DNA from: Rhodopseudomonas telluris
Lineage (GTDB): Bacteria; Pseudomonadota; Alphaproteobacteria; Rhizobiales; Xanthobacteraceae
Assembly (NCBI RefSeq): GCF_042432815.1
Contig: NZ_JBHLWM010000008.1
Span: forward strand, 992,001 to 1,056,000
Reading direction: 5' to 3'
DNA: 64,000 nucleotides
The position numbers were made by a program, and so were the translations under genes. Shown here piece by piece: positions 1-10,243 of this stretch (its first letter is position 1; each line of letters begins with the position of its first letter). A model generated the notes under the pieces. It was not told the origin of the DNA. It was given only the letters and a program-made list of their open reading frames with translations, and ran no database searches.

Positions 1-42
1 AGCAGCAGCGAGCGCGCGGTTGCGTTGATATTCATCAGGGCC

Positions 43-1068
43 TCATTTCGGCGCGAGCCCGCCAAATTGCAGGACGGCGGCGACGATCACCACCATCGCC
101 AGCGACAGCGGCAGGAACACCTTCCAGCCGAGCCGCATCAGTTGGTCGTAGCGGTAGCGCGGCACGATTGCCTTCGCCATCGCGAACAGGAAGAACATGA
201 ACAGGACTTTGAGCGCGAACCAGACGATGCCCGGCACCCAGGTGAACGGCGCGTAAGGCACCGGCGGCAGCCAGCCGCCCAGGAACAGGATCGTGCCCAT
301 CGCGCACATCGTGACGATCGCGACGTATTCGCCGAGCATGAACAGCAGATACGGCGTCGACGAGTATTCGACCATGAAGCCGGCGACCAGTTCCGACTCC
401 GCTTCGACGAGGTCGAATGGCGGGCGGTTGGTTTCGGCCAGCGCCGACACGTAGAACACCACGAACATCGGGAACAGCGGCAGCCAGTACCAGCCGAGCA
501 TGCCCCACTTCGAGTTCTGCGCCTCGACCACGGCCGTCAGGTTCAGCGACCCGACGCACAGCAGCACGCAGATCACCACGAAGCCGATCGAAACCTCGTA
601 CGACACCATCTGCGCGGCGGAGCGCAGCGCCGCCAGGAACGGGTACTTCGAGTTCGACGACCAGCCGGCCATGATGATGCCGTAGACCGACAGCGACGAC
701 ACCGCGAGGATGAACAGCACACCGACATTGATGTCGGCGATCACCCAGCCGGCGTTGACCGGGATGACGGCCCAGGCCGACAGCGCCAGCACGCAGGTGA
801 CCAGCGGCGCCAGCAGGAACACGCCCTTGTTGGCGCTGTCCGGAACCGTCGGCTCCTTCAGCACGAACTTCAACAAGTCGGCGAAGGATTGCAGCAGGCC
901 CCAGGGGCCGACCACGTTCGGGCCGCGCCGGATCTGCACCGCCGCCCAGATCTTGCGGTCGGCGAGCAGGATGTAGGCGATCGAGATCAGCAGGATGACC
1001 AGCAGCAACACGCTCTGGCCGATCACGATGAGCAGCGGCCACAGGTTGGTCATGAAGAAGTCAGCCAT
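43..1068 (-). CDS. nuoH: NADH-quinone oxidoreductase subunit H
   Basis: This is the membrane subunit of respiratory complex I at the junction with the quinone-reducing arm. It takes part in forming the ubiquinone site and in coupling electron transfer to proton pumping. The 341-residue protein has the usual family length, about eight hydrophobic segments and the conserved loop around EAESELVAGF and the PPFDLVEAE stretch. It starts 9 bp after the nuoG stop, so it is in the same minus-strand operon. The next genes (nuoI onward) would lie to the left of the window. Identification is secure from motif content and position. Confidence 0.97.
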   Translation of the reverse strand: MADFFMTNLWPLLIVIGQSVLLLVILLISIAYILLADRKIWAAVQIRRGPNVVGPWGLLQSFADLLKFVLKEPTVPDSANKGVFLLAPLVTCVLALSAWAVIPVNAGWVIADINVGVLFILAVSSLSVYGIIMAGWSSNSKYPFLAALRSAAQMVSYEVSIGFVVICVLLCVGSLNLTAVVEAQNSKWGMLGWYWLPLFPMFVVFYVSALAETNRPPFDLVEAESELVAGFMVEYSSTPYLLFMLGEYVAIVTMCAMGTILFLGGWLPPVPYAPFTWVPGIVWFALKVLFMFFLFAMAKAIVPRYRYDQLMRLGWKVFLPLSLAMVVIVAAVLQFGGLAPK

Positions 1069-1077
1069 CGGTCCAGC

Positions 1078-3153
1078 CTATTCCGCCGCCGTCAGCATCT
1101 GGCCGGAGGCGAGACGGGAGCATTCCGCCATCACCGCGGAGGCCCGCGCGATCGGGTTGGTCATGAAGTAATCCGCAATCGCCGGCTTGAGCGGCGCCTT
1201 GTCGATGCTGCCGCCCGCGGCGGCCAGCGTGCGCACAGCGCCGGCATCGCCGGCCTCGATCTGGTCGACCCGCATCAGGTGCGGCACGGCGGCGAAGATC
1301 GCCTTGCGCAGCGCCGCGAGCGAGTCGTAGGGCAGCTTGGCGCCGAGCGCTTCCGACAGCGCGCGGATGATCGCCCAGTCCTCGCGCGCGTCACCCGGCG
1401 GGAACGATGCGCGGTTGGCGATCTGCACCCGACCCTCGGTGTTGACGTAGATGCCCGACTTCTCGGTGTAGGCCGCGCCCGGCAGGATCACGTCGGCGCG
1501 GTGTGCGCCGCGATCGCCATGGGTGCCGATATAGACGACGAACGCGCCGTCCGGCAGCTTCGTCTCGTCGGCCCCGAGCGCGAACACGACGTCCATCGCC
1601 CCTTGCGTGGTCATCTGCGCCAGGTCTTTGCCGCCCTCGCCCGGCACGAAGCCGATGTCGAGCGCGCCGACGCTGGAGGCAGCCGGATGCAGCACGGCGA
1701 AGCCGTTCCAGCCGTCCTTGACCGCGCCGATGTCGGCCGCGAGCTTGGCGGCCGCCGCCAGCAGCGCCGCACCGTCACGCCGTGACGTTGCCGCGGCGCC
1801 GATCAGCACGATCGGGTTCTTGGCGTTCTTCAGCGTCTCGGCGAAGGAGTGCTTGCCGGCCGCCAGATCCGCCAGCGTGTCGGCGCCAGCGCCGAGATAG
1901 TCGTACGAATAGGTCAGGTCGGCCTGCTCGCCGATCACGCCGATCGCCAGCTGACCCGTCCGCCAGCGCTTGCGGATGCGCGCGTTGAGGATCGACGCTT
2001 CCTTGCGCGGATTGGAGCCGATGATCAGCAGCGCGTCGGCCTGTTCGATGCCGGCGATGCTCGGGTTGAAGATGTACGACGCCCTGCCCGCCTTCGGGTT
2101 GAACGCCGCGACGCTCTCGGCCGCGACGTTGGACGAGCCGAGCTGGGCCAGCAGCTGCTTGAGCGCGAACATCTCCTCGACCGCGGCGAGATCGCCGGCG
2201 ATCGCGCCGATCTTCTTGGCATCGGCGCTAGCGACCTTCGCCTTGATCAGGCCGAACGCTTCCGGCCAGCTCGCCGGACGCAGCTTGCCGCCGTCGCGGA
2301 CGTAAGGCTGGTCGAGCCGCTGGGTACGCAGGCCATCGACGACGTGGCGGGTCTTGTCGGAGATCCACTCCTCGTTGATCGCCTCGTTGACGCGCGGCAG
2401 GATGCGCATCACTTCGCGGCCGCGGGTATCGACGCGGATCGCCGAGCCGACGCCGTCCATGACGTCGACCGACTGGGTCTTGCCGAGCTCCCAGGGCCGC
2501 GCCGCGAAGGCGTAAGGCTTCGACGTCAGCGCGCCCACCGGGCAGATATCGACCAGGTTGCCCTGCAGCTCCGAGGTCAGCGCGCTTTCGAGATAGGAGG
2601 TGATCTCCATGTCCTCGCCGCGACCGATCGCGCCCATCTCCGGCACGCCGCAGACTTCGGCGGCGAAACGCACGCAGCGGGTGCACTGAATGCAGCGGTT
2701 CATCGAGGTCTTGACCAGCACGCCGAGATACTTGTCCTCGACGGCGCGCTTGTTCTCGGCGAAGCGGCTGGTATCGACACCGTAGCCCATCGCCTGATCC
2801 TGCAGGTCGCACTCGCCGCCCTGATCGCAGATCGGGCAGTCGAGCGGATGGTTGATCAGCAGGAACTCCATCACGCCCTCGCGGGCCTTCTTCACCATCG
2901 GAGACTTGGTGTTGATCTCCGGCGGCTCGCCGTTCGGACCCGGGCGGCAGTCGCGCACGCCCCAGGCGCAGCTCGCGACCGGCTTCGGCGTGCCCTTCAG
3001 CTCGACCAGGCACATCCGGCAGTTGCCGGCGATCGACAGCCGCTCGTGATAACAGAACCGCGGAATCTCGGCGCCGGCCGACTCGCAGGCCTGCAGCAGC
3101 GTGTATTCCGGCGGAACCTCGACTTCCTTGCCGTCGACGATGATCTTGATCAT
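1078..3153 (-). CDS. nuoG: NADH-quinone oxidoreductase subunit G
   Basis: This is the large iron-sulphur subunit of the complex I peripheral arm. The 691-residue chain begins with a ferredoxin-like [2Fe-2S] domain with cysteines near residues 35-65. A His/Cys segment follows (CPICDQGGECDLQ, about 110-125), then a two-cluster region (CIQCTRCVRFAAEVC), then a molybdopterin-oxidoreductase-like domain that serves structurally. An open frame continues 96 codons upstream inside nuoF, but the real start is the ATG at 3153, because MIKIIVDGKEVEVP is the conserved N terminus and it lies 5 bp after the nuoF stop. It is shorter at the C terminus than enterobacterial NuoG, as usual in alphaproteobacteria. 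Confidence 0.97.
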   Translation of the reverse strand: MIKIIVDGKEVEVPPEYTLLQACESAGAEIPRFCYHERLSIAGNCRMCLVELKGTPKPVASCAWGVRDCRPGPNGEPPEINTKSPMVKKAREGVMEFLLINHPLDCPICDQGGECDLQDQAMGYGVDTSRFAENKRAVEDKYLGVLVKTSMNRCIQCTRCVRFAAEVCGVPEMGAIGRGEDMEITSYLESALTSELQGNLVDICPVGALTSKPYAFAARPWELGKTQSVDVMDGVGSAIRVDTRGREVMRILPRVNEAINEEWISDKTRHVVDGLRTQRLDQPYVRDGGKLRPASWPEAFGLIKAKVASADAKKIGAIAGDLAAVEEMFALKQLLAQLGSSNVAAESVAAFNPKAGRASYIFNPSIAGIEQADALLIIGSNPRKEASILNARIRKRWRTGQLAIGVIGEQADLTYSYDYLGAGADTLADLAAGKHSFAETLKNAKNPIVLIGAAATSRRDGAALLAAAAKLAADIGAVKDGWNGFAVLHPAASSVGALDIGFVPGEGGKDLAQMTTQGAMDVVFALGADETKLPDGAFVVYIGTHGDRGAHRADVILPGAAYTEKSGIYVNTEGRVQIANRASFPPGDAREDWAIIRALSEALGAKLPYDSLAALRKAIFAAVPHLMRVDQIEAGDAGAVRTLAAAGGSIDKAPLKPAIADYFMTNPIARASAVMAECSRLASGQMLTAAE

Positions 3154-3158
3154 GGCTG

Positions 3159-4484
<1,326 letters not shown>

Positions 4485-4502
4485 GGCTTGCGACGTTCCC
4501 TG

Positions 4503-4667
4503 TCAGCGATTCGATTGCATGTAAGCGAGCCCAGCGGCGCATCCCCCGAAGGTGATCGCCCAGATCAGGCTCGACTCGAATGTCGCGCTCAGCGCGTAGC
4601 GCTGCAGCACGAAGATGAAGACGGCCGCGACGACGGCGTGCATCGCGATGTAGAGCGGCTTGCTCAT
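4503..4667 (-). CDS. small two-helix membrane protein between nuoE and nuoF
   Basis: This is a 54-residue protein with two hydrophobic stretches (residues about 4-20 and 28-47), separated by a short polar turn and ending in QSNR. The ATG at 4667 (MSKPLYIAMHAVV) was chosen over the upstream ATG at 4718, which would overlap nuoE and add a charged, non-conserved leader. It lies 47 bp after nuoE and 18 bp before nuoF in the same orientation, so it should be co-transcribed with complex I genes. No function is recognised. It could be a lineage-specific accessory peptide or assembly factor of complex I, which is only inference from position. Confidence 0.6.
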   Translation of the reverse strand: MSKPLYIAMHAVVAAVFIFVLQRYALSATFESSLIWAITFGGCAAGLAYMQSNR

Positions 4668-4714
4668 CGGTACGATCCCCACGGCCCTGTCCCGGCCGGC
4701 TCCCATCGGCGCGA

Positions 4715-5464
4715 TCATGGCGGGTTCTTTTCGGAGGCGTCGGCGGCCGGCGCCTTCGGCGCGGGACGTTCCTGCACGTTGGCGGCCTCGCCGGCCCGCT
4801 TCGGCTCGGCGTCGGTCAGCGCCGGGCCGGCGTTTTCATGAGAATCGACGTTGATGCCGCCGCTCTTCAGCGTGGTCGGGCCGGTGCTCGGCGCCGCGTA
4901 TTGACGGCCGTTCTGCGGACCCGGCTTCGGCGGATTGCCGGCCGCGAAGCCGTCGATCACCTTGTTCAGCAGTTCCGGCGTCAGATCCTCGTAGGTGTCC
5001 TTCCAGATCTGCACCATCGGCGCGTTCACGCAGGCGCCGGCGCACTCGACCTCTTCCCACGAGAAGTCACCGTCGGGCGACAAATGGAAGGGATCGTGGT
5101 GGATGCGGTTCTTGCAGACTTCGATCAGTTCGCCGGCGCCGCGCAGCATGCAGGGCGTGGTGCCGCAGACCTGGACGTGCGCCTTCTTTCCGACCGGATT
5201 GAGCTGAAACATCGTGTAGAAGGTCGCGACTTCGAGCGCGCGGATGTACGGCATCTCGATCATGTCGGCGATCACGCGGATGGCGGCTTCGGGCAGCCAG
5301 CCGCCGCTCTGCTCCTGCGCCCGCCACATGATGGCGATCACCGCCGAGAATTGGCGGCCGGGCGGATACTTGCCGATTTCGCGCTGCGCCCACGCGAGGT
5401 TGTCCTCGGTAAAGGCGAAGCTGGCGGGTTGCTGCTCTTTCGGAGCCAGACGACGGACGGACAT
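4715..5464 (-). CDS. nuoE: NADH-quinone oxidoreductase subunit E with extended C terminus
   Basis: This is the 24-kDa-type subunit of the complex I NADH module, with a thioredoxin-like fold that binds a [2Fe-2S] cluster. The four ligands are visible as CGTTPCMLRGA and, about 35 residues later, ECAGACVNAP. The core ends near residue 170. The remaining roughly 75 residues are rich in Ala, Pro, Lys and Glu and look disordered, so the protein (249 aa) is longer than the roughly 160-aa enterobacterial form. Long NuoE tails are seen in other alphaproteobacteria. The start at 5464 is 2 bp after the stop of the FkbM gene. Confidence 0.95.
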   Translation of the reverse strand: MSVRRLAPKEQQPASFAFTEDNLAWAQREIGKYPPGRQFSAVIAIMWRAQEQSGGWLPEAAIRVIADMIEMPYIRALEVATFYTMFQLNPVGKKAHVQVCGTTPCMLRGAGELIEVCKNRIHHDPFHLSPDGDFSWEEVECAGACVNAPMVQIWKDTYEDLTPELLNKVIDGFAAGNPPKPGPQNGRQYAAPSTGPTTLKSGGINVDSHENAGPALTDAEPKRAGEAANVQERPAPKAPAADASEKNPP

Positions 5465-5466
5465 GA

Positions 5467-6435
5467 TCAGTTTCTCATTGCGCGTTTGGCCGCGCTCGCA
5501 TTCAGGTTTTCAATTCGGGCCTGCCAGAACGCGCTCGCGGTTCCGACGACGTTGTAGCCGACATTCGATGCGACCTTGATCCGGTCGAGGATCGCGAGGT
5601 CCACCACGGCCTCGAACTGGTTGCTGCCGGGGTCGTACACCACCAGCTTCAGCGGCGTGTGTTCGAGGATGAAGCGCGACACGGTGTGGGCGCGGTCGCT
5701 GCCGTGTTCTTCGCAGAGGATCGCGGTGTCCGCCTGCAGCAGCCGTTCGCCGCCGCGGATCGCGTCGATCTCCACGCCCTCGACGTCGAGCTTCACCAGA
5801 TACTTGCCGTCGATCGCGAGCTGGCCTTCGTCGATCAGATCGTCGAGGCGGATCACCGGCACTTCTTCACCCACATCGTCGTTGCCGACGATGCTGAGCG
5901 CTTCGTGCTTGGTGCCCGACAGCCGCGCGGTGCCGCGCGCCGAGCCGATCGCGCATTGCATCGTTTTGAAACGATCGCCGTTGACCGCGGCGTTGTTCGC
6001 CAGCCGGGCGAAATTGGCGCGCGACGGCTCGATCGCGAGCGTCCGATGCGCGCCGAACGGGCGGCTCGACACCAGCACCGACCAGTAGCCGTAATTCGCC
6101 CCACAATCGACGAATGTATAATCGACGTCGGCCGAATGGGCGAACAAAAGGTCGAGCTCGATCTCGTAGCGGTATGAACGCTCGAGCAGCTTGCTCCAGT
6201 AGCCGTCGCCGTAAGGGAACACGAAGGTGGCGTCGGGGTTGAGCTTGATCGCGATATCGCGCTCCGGCAGCGCCTTGCGCATCAAATTCGCCGCGGCGTT
6301 GTAGCCGCGATACGAGAACGACGACGAAACGCGGGCGCCCATCACCAGCGCGCACGCGGCCATGCGCTCGAGGGCGGTCGCCCCCTCGAGAGCGCCGGTC
6401 GCGCGGTCAAACTGGATGGGCGCAGGTGCGATCAC
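5467..6435 (-). CDS. FkbM-family SAM-dependent methyltransferase inside the nuo operon
   Basis: This 322-residue protein has a Rossmann-type SAM site (FVDCGANYGYWSVL, about residues 107-120) and the FkbM hallmark LVKLDVEGVEIDAIRG near 230. Both define the FkbM methyltransferase family, whose members usually methylate hydroxyls of small molecules or sugars. The start is the GTG at 6435: its GTGA overlaps the nuoD stop by four bases, and GGAGAGG lies about 6 bases upstream. The frame stays open far into nuoD, but that part is antisense-like shadow. It is thus translationally coupled to nuoD and followed 2 bp later by nuoE. The substrate is unknown. Confidence 0.88.
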   Translation of the reverse strand: MIAPAPIQFDRATGALEGATALERMAACALVMGARVSSSFSYRGYNAAANLMRKALPERDIAIKLNPDATFVFPYGDGYWSKLLERSYRYEIELDLLFAHSADVDYTFVDCGANYGYWSVLVSSRPFGAHRTLAIEPSRANFARLANNAAVNGDRFKTMQCAIGSARGTARLSGTKHEALSIVGNDDVGEEVPVIRLDDLIDEGQLAIDGKYLVKLDVEGVEIDAIRGGERLLQADTAILCEEHGSDRAHTVSRFILEHTPLKLVVYDPGSNQFEAVVDLAILDRIKVASNVGYNVVGTASAFWQARIENLNASAAKRAMRN

Positions 6436-7637
6436 CGATCGACCTCTCCGAACACGATGTCGAGCGAACCGAGGATGGCCGACACGTCCGCGAGCAGATG
6501 ACCGCGGTTCATGTAGTCCATCGCCTGAAGATGCGCGAAGCCCGGCGCGCGCACCTTGCACTTGTACGGCTTGTTGGTGCCGTCCGAGACCAGGAAAACG
6601 CCGAACTCGCCCTTCGGCGCCTCGACGCCGACATAGACCTGACCGGCCGGAACATGGAAGCCTTCGGTGTAGAGCTTGAAGTGATGGATCAGCGATTCCA
6701 TCGAGCGCTTCATCTCGGCGCGGCGCGGCGGGAAGATCTTGTTGTCGTCGACGGCCACGCGCCCCTGCCCGTCCGGCGCGCGCAGCTTGGCGATGCACTG
6801 CTTCATGATCTTGACCGACTGGCGCATCTCTTCGACGCGGATGCAGTAGCGGTCGTAGCAGTCGCCGTTCTTGCCGATCGGAACGTCGAATTCCATCTCG
6901 GCGTAGCACTCGTAGGGCTGCGCCTTGCGCAGGTCCCAGGCGGCGCCCGAGCCGCGCACCATCACGCCGGAGAAGCCCCACTTCCAGGCGTCGTCGAGCG
7001 AGATCACGCCGATGTCGACGTTGCGCTGCTTGAAGATGCGGTTGTTGGTCAGCAAAGTTTCGAGATCGTCGACGGTCTGCACGAAGTTGTCGCACCAGAC
7101 GTCGATGTCGTCGACCAGCTGCTTCGGCATGTCCTGATGCACGCCGCCGACGCGGAAATACGCCGCGTGCATGCGGCTGCCGGAGACGCGCTCGTAGAAC
7201 ATCATCAGCTTTTCGCGCTCTTCGAAGCCCCACAGCGGCGGGGTCAGCGCGCCGACGTCCATCGCCTGCGTGGTGACGTTGAGCATGTGCGACAGGATGC
7301 GGCCGATCTCGCAGTACAAGACGCGGATCAGCTGCGCGCGGCGCGGCACTTCGATGCCGAGCAGCTTCTCGGTCGCCAGACAGAAGGCGTGCTCCTGATT
7401 CATCGGCGCGACGTAGTCGAGCCGATCGAAATACGGGATCGCCTGCAGATAGGTCTTGGCCTCGATCAGCTTCTCGGTGCCGCGATGCAGCAGGCCGATA
7501 TGCGGATCGACGCGCTCGACCACCTCGCCGTCGAGCTCCAGCACCAGGCGCAGCACGCCGTGCGCCGCCGGATGCTGCGGACCGAAATTGATCGTGAAGT
7601 TGCGGAGACCAGCGGACTCGGTAGCAGCGTCAGCCAT
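6432..7637 (-). CDS. nuoD: NADH-quinone oxidoreductase subunit D
   Basis: This is the 49-kDa-type subunit, which forms most of the ubiquinone-binding cavity. The 401 residues begin with the conserved NFGPQHPAAHGVLRL segment (about 16-30), whose histidine contacts quinone, and continue through the family blocks HRGTEKLIE and DYVAPMNQEHAF to a C terminus ending in GEVDR. The ATG at 7637 gives the normal alphaproteobacterial length. The last four bases overlap the GTG of the downstream methyltransferase gene. Upstream, nuoC ends 42 bp away. Confidence 0.98.
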   Translation of the reverse strand: MADAATESAGLRNFTINFGPQHPAAHGVLRLVLELDGEVVERVDPHIGLLHRGTEKLIEAKTYLQAIPYFDRLDYVAPMNQEHAFCLATEKLLGIEVPRRAQLIRVLYCEIGRILSHMLNVTTQAMDVGALTPPLWGFEEREKLMMFYERVSGSRMHAAYFRVGGVHQDMPKQLVDDIDVWCDNFVQTVDDLETLLTNNRIFKQRNVDIGVISLDDAWKWGFSGVMVRGSGAAWDLRKAQPYECYAEMEFDVPIGKNGDCYDRYCIRVEEMRQSVKIMKQCIAKLRAPDGQGRVAVDDNKIFPPRRAEMKRSMESLIHHFKLYTEGFHVPAGQVYVGVEAPKGEFGVFLVSDGTNKPYKCKVRAPGFAHLQAMDYMNRGHLLADVSAILGSLDIVFGEVDR

Positions 7638-7679
7638 GGCACGAGCTCCGCGCGTCTGCGAACGATGAGGAACGAGCGA

Positions 7680-8294
7680 TCAAGGCTTCACTCCCGCCTT
7701 CTCGTCTCCCGGGAGGACCGGATAGTCCGCGCCTTCCCAGGGCGAGAGGAAATCGAATTTGCGGAATTCCTGGTTGAGCCGCACCGGCTCGTACACCACC
7801 CGCTTCTGGTCGTCGTCGTAGCGAACCTCGACGAAGCCGCTGAGCGGAAAGTCCTTGCGCAGCGGATGGCCGTCGAAGCCGTAGTCGGTGAGAATCCGGC
7901 GCATGTCCGGATGACCGGTGATGACGATTCCGTAGAGGTCGTACACCTCGCGCTCGAACCAGTCGGCGCCCGGAAACTCGCTGATGATCGACGGCACCAT
8001 GGTGGTCTCGCCGACCTGCCCGACCAGACGGACCCGCTCGTTCAGCGTCGGCGACAGGAAGTGGTACACCATGTCGAACCGCAGCTCGCGACCCGGATAG
8101 TCCACCGCTGTGACGTCGATGACGCTGATGAACCGGAAGCGAGGATCGTCGCGCAGCACCCGCACGACATCCACCACCTTCAGCGGATCGATCGCAATCT
8201 CGAGCTGGCCATGCGCGACCGAGTGACCGATCGCGGCGCCCGGCAAGGCGGCCACGATCGTCTGACCAAGGGTGTCGAGCCCGTTGTCGTCCAT
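7680..8294 (-). CDS. nuoC: NADH-quinone oxidoreductase subunit C
   Basis: This is the 30-kDa-type subunit of the complex I hydrogenase-like module. The 204-residue protein shows the diagnostic segment WFEREVYDLYGIVITGHPDM and the following GHPLRKDFPLSGF near residues 125-155. In this organism it is separate from nuoD rather than fused as in enterobacteria. The ATG at 8294 lies 12 bp after the nuoB stop. Length and sequence are ordinary for the family. Confidence 0.97.
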   Translation of the reverse strand: MDDNGLDTLGQTIVAALPGAAIGHSVAHGQLEIAIDPLKVVDVVRVLRDDPRFRFISVIDVTAVDYPGRELRFDMVYHFLSPTLNERVRLVGQVGETTMVPSIISEFPGADWFEREVYDLYGIVITGHPDMRRILTDYGFDGHPLRKDFPLSGFVEVRYDDDQKRVVYEPVRLNQEFRKFDFLSPWEGADYPVLPGDEKAGVKP

Positions 8295-8306
8295 GAAGCA
8301 GCCTTC

Positions 8307-8924
8307 TTAGCGTTCGATCGTTCCGGTCCGGCGAATCTTCTTCTGCAGCAGCAGCATGCCGTACAGCAGAGCTTCAGCGGTGGGCGGGCAGCCCGGCACG
8401 TAGATGTCGACCGGGACCACGCGATCGCAGCCGCGGACGACCGCGTAGGAATAGTGATAGTAGCCGCCGCCGTTGGCGCACGAGCCCATCGAGATGACGT
8501 AACGCGGCTCCGGCATCTGGTCGTAGACCTTGCGGAGCGCGGGGGCCATCTTGTTGGTCAGCGTGCCCGCGACGATCATCACGTCGGACTGGCGCGGCGA
8601 CGCACGTGGCGCGAAGCCGAAACGCTCGGCGTCGTAGCGCGGCATCGACAGCTGCATCATCTCGACCGCGCAGCAGGCGAGACCGAACGTCATCCACATC
8701 AGCGAGCCGGTGCGCGCCCAGGTGATCAGGTCATCGGTCGCGGCAACGAAGAAGCCCTTGTCGGACAGCTCGCGATTGACGTTCTGGAAGAACGGGTCAT
8801 CGGCACCGATCGGCTTGCCGGTGTTCGGATCGATGATGCCGCGCGGCGCCGGCGCGATCAGCGGCTGAGCACCGACCGGAGTGGCCGACGGCGTCTGCTG
8901 CATCGAGGCTGGACTCAATCCCAT
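8307..8924 (-). CDS. nuoB: NADH-quinone oxidoreductase subunit B
   Basis: This subunit carries cluster N2, the last iron-sulphur cluster before quinone. The cysteine ligands are visible as GLACCAVEMM, MGSCANGGGYY and VPGCPPTAEAL. The start is not certain. The ATG at 8924 (MGLSPASMQQ) overlaps nuoA by about 10 bases; the ATG at 8903 leaves a short gap; an earlier one at 8945 lies deeper in nuoA. I prefer 8924 because such short overlaps are normal in this operon. The N-terminal roughly 35 residues are Pro/Ala-rich and poorly conserved. Confidence 0.95.
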   Translation of the reverse strand: MGLSPASMQQTPSATPVGAQPLIAPAPRGIIDPNTGKPIGADDPFFQNVNRELSDKGFFVAATDDLITWARTGSLMWMTFGLACCAVEMMQLSMPRYDAERFGFAPRASPRQSDVMIVAGTLTNKMAPALRKVYDQMPEPRYVISMGSCANGGGYYHYSYAVVRGCDRVVPVDIYVPGCPPTAEALLYGMLLLQKKIRRTGTIER

Positions 8925-9280
8925 TCGAGCGCACCCTTCTTCCACTCATACGCGAAGCCGACAGTCAGCACGCCGAGAAACACCATCATGGACCAGAACC
9001 CGGTCACGCCAAGCTTCCCGAAAGCGACCGCCCAGGGAAACAGGAACGCGACCTCGAGATCGAAGATGATGAAGAGGATCGCGACCAGATAGAACCTCAC
9101 ATCGAACTTCATGCGAGCATCGCCGAAAGCGTTGAACCCGCATTCATAAGCTGAGAGTTTTTCCGGATCTGGCTGCTGATAGGCGACGGCGAATGGCGCC
9201 ACCAAGAGCACAAAGCTCAGACCAGCCGCAACCACAATAAACACGACGATTGGCAGATAACTCGGCAGAATGCCGCTCAT
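8915..9280 (-). CDS. nuoA: NADH-quinone oxidoreductase subunit A
   Basis: This small membrane subunit of complex I is the first gene of the nuo operon. Its 121 residues contain three hydrophobic segments (about 8-30, 63-83 and 90-110). The conserved loop KLSAYECGFNAFGDARMKFD includes the family cysteine, and FDLEVAFLFPW follows it. The ATG at 9280 agrees with the family length. The operon promoter should lie in the roughly 360 bp to the right, on the minus strand. Confidence 0.97.
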   Translation of the reverse strand: MSGILPSYLPIVVFIVVAAGLSFVLLVAPFAVAYQQPDPEKLSAYECGFNAFGDARMKFDVRFYLVAILFIIFDLEVAFLFPWAVAFGKLGVTGFWSMMVFLGVLTVGFAYEWKKGALEWD

Positions 9281-9639
9281 TACCGTTCCCTATCCCGCGG
9301 TTGTGCACCGCCGCAGACTCGTTTGCATTTGAATTGTTCTACCTCCGCTTAGCGCAGTGCAACAGGGGGCGCAAGACAAGCTGTGTTGACAACGAGGTAA
9401 CGGCCTATCCGGACAAGACATGGGTTCTCCCGGACACATGCTCAAATCGCAGTTCACACCTTCAAAGCGACCTTCCCGCCACGCTGCTGGGCGGAGCGAT
9501 CCGGCGGGTCGTATACCAGTCGGAAACCATACCCGAAGCCGACGAAACCATTTCCCGGCCCGGCGAAACTATCCTGAAACACACGCCGCCTAAGAGTCCG
9601 AACGTCGAAGCAGCAGCAAGCTCTTCGCGGAGGCGGCAG
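9281..9639. other. intergenic region between divergent nuoA and a small membrane protein
   Basis: This 359-bp region separates nuoA (minus) from the 64-aa gene (plus), so it should hold promoters for both directions. On the plus strand a TTGACA hexamer occurs near 9385, but no convincing -10 box follows at normal spacing. No RNA gene or coding frame with family similarity was seen. Confidence 0.4.
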
Positions 9640-9834
9640 ATGAATCATTCAATTCATTCAGCGGATCGCGCGACCCACCTGAAGATCGTCGTGGTGGCTC
9701 TGGTTGCCGGCATTGCGGTGGCGGCGCTCGGAATTTCGGCGCGCGTCGGAGCCGACTACAGTCAGACGGCCCACGTGGTGAAAGCCACCAAGCAGATCAC
9801 GGTCACCAGCTCCGAATCCTCGACGGTGAGATAG
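9640..9834 (+). CDS. small single-pass membrane protein
   Basis: This is a 64-residue protein with one hydrophobic segment (about residues 15-33, LKIVVVALVAGIAVAALGI). A short positively charged N terminus precedes it, and a Thr/Ser-rich tail follows it. The ATG at 9640 has GGAGG about 7 bases upstream; the frame is open further upstream to 9250 but that part looks non-coding. A perfect 8-bp-stem terminator follows about 45 bp downstream. It resembles the small inner-membrane or exported proteins common in Bradyrhizobium-like genomes. No function can be given. Confidence 0.65.
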   Translation: MNHSIHSADRATHLKIVVVALVAGIAVAALGISARVGADYSQTAHVVKATKQITVTSSESSTVR

Positions 9835-9880
9835 GCGCAGCGAAGCCTCTGCGCATCATCCCTCACAGAGCGTTGACGGC

Positions 9881-9904
9881 GGCCGCCCCACGGGCGGCCT
9901 TTTT
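9881..9904 (+). terminator. rho-independent terminator of the 64-aa membrane protein gene
   Basis: Perfect 8-bp stem GGCCGCCC/GGGCGGCC with a CAC triloop is followed by five T residues. Confidence 0.85.
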
Positions 9905-10166
9905 GTTGCGCGAGCGGCCCGCAGCCTCACCCGCCCCGTGCAGGCGCGCTCAGACTCCTGCGGAATGGCGATCCCCAATTTCTTGGCAACGTGCTGAATC
10001 AAGTCCGAACGACGAAACCAGACGATCGCACGCCGCGCGCTGAAGCCGGCTGCGTGCATCGACGTCGTCACCACGCGCATGCGTGAGCTCGGCTCAGAGC
10101 GTATCGAACACCGATTTGATGGGAATTCTGCGGGTCTCGCCAAACGCCTGATCTAACGAGGCTAAA
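9905..10166. other. region between terminator and tRNA-Asp, no gene recognised
   Basis: A minus-strand frame of 95 codons (9856-10143) crosses the terminator and resembles no family. Its Arg/Ser-rich ends suggest it is a chance frame or a decayed gene. Nothing else was seen. Confidence 0.4.

Positions 10167-10243
<77 letters not shown>

Noticed and set aside
25..1785. 586-codon plus-strand frame across nuoH-nuoG
   Set aside because: Antisense shadow of two certain genes; His/Arg/Gln-rich low-quality sequence.
5467..7233. 588-residue protein reading through nuoD into the methyltransferase
   Set aside because: The first 266 codons are the wrong frame of nuoD; the GTGA overlap at 6435 is the natural start.
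9856..10143. 95-codon minus-strand frame
   Set aside because: Overlaps a strong terminator and has no family resemblance.
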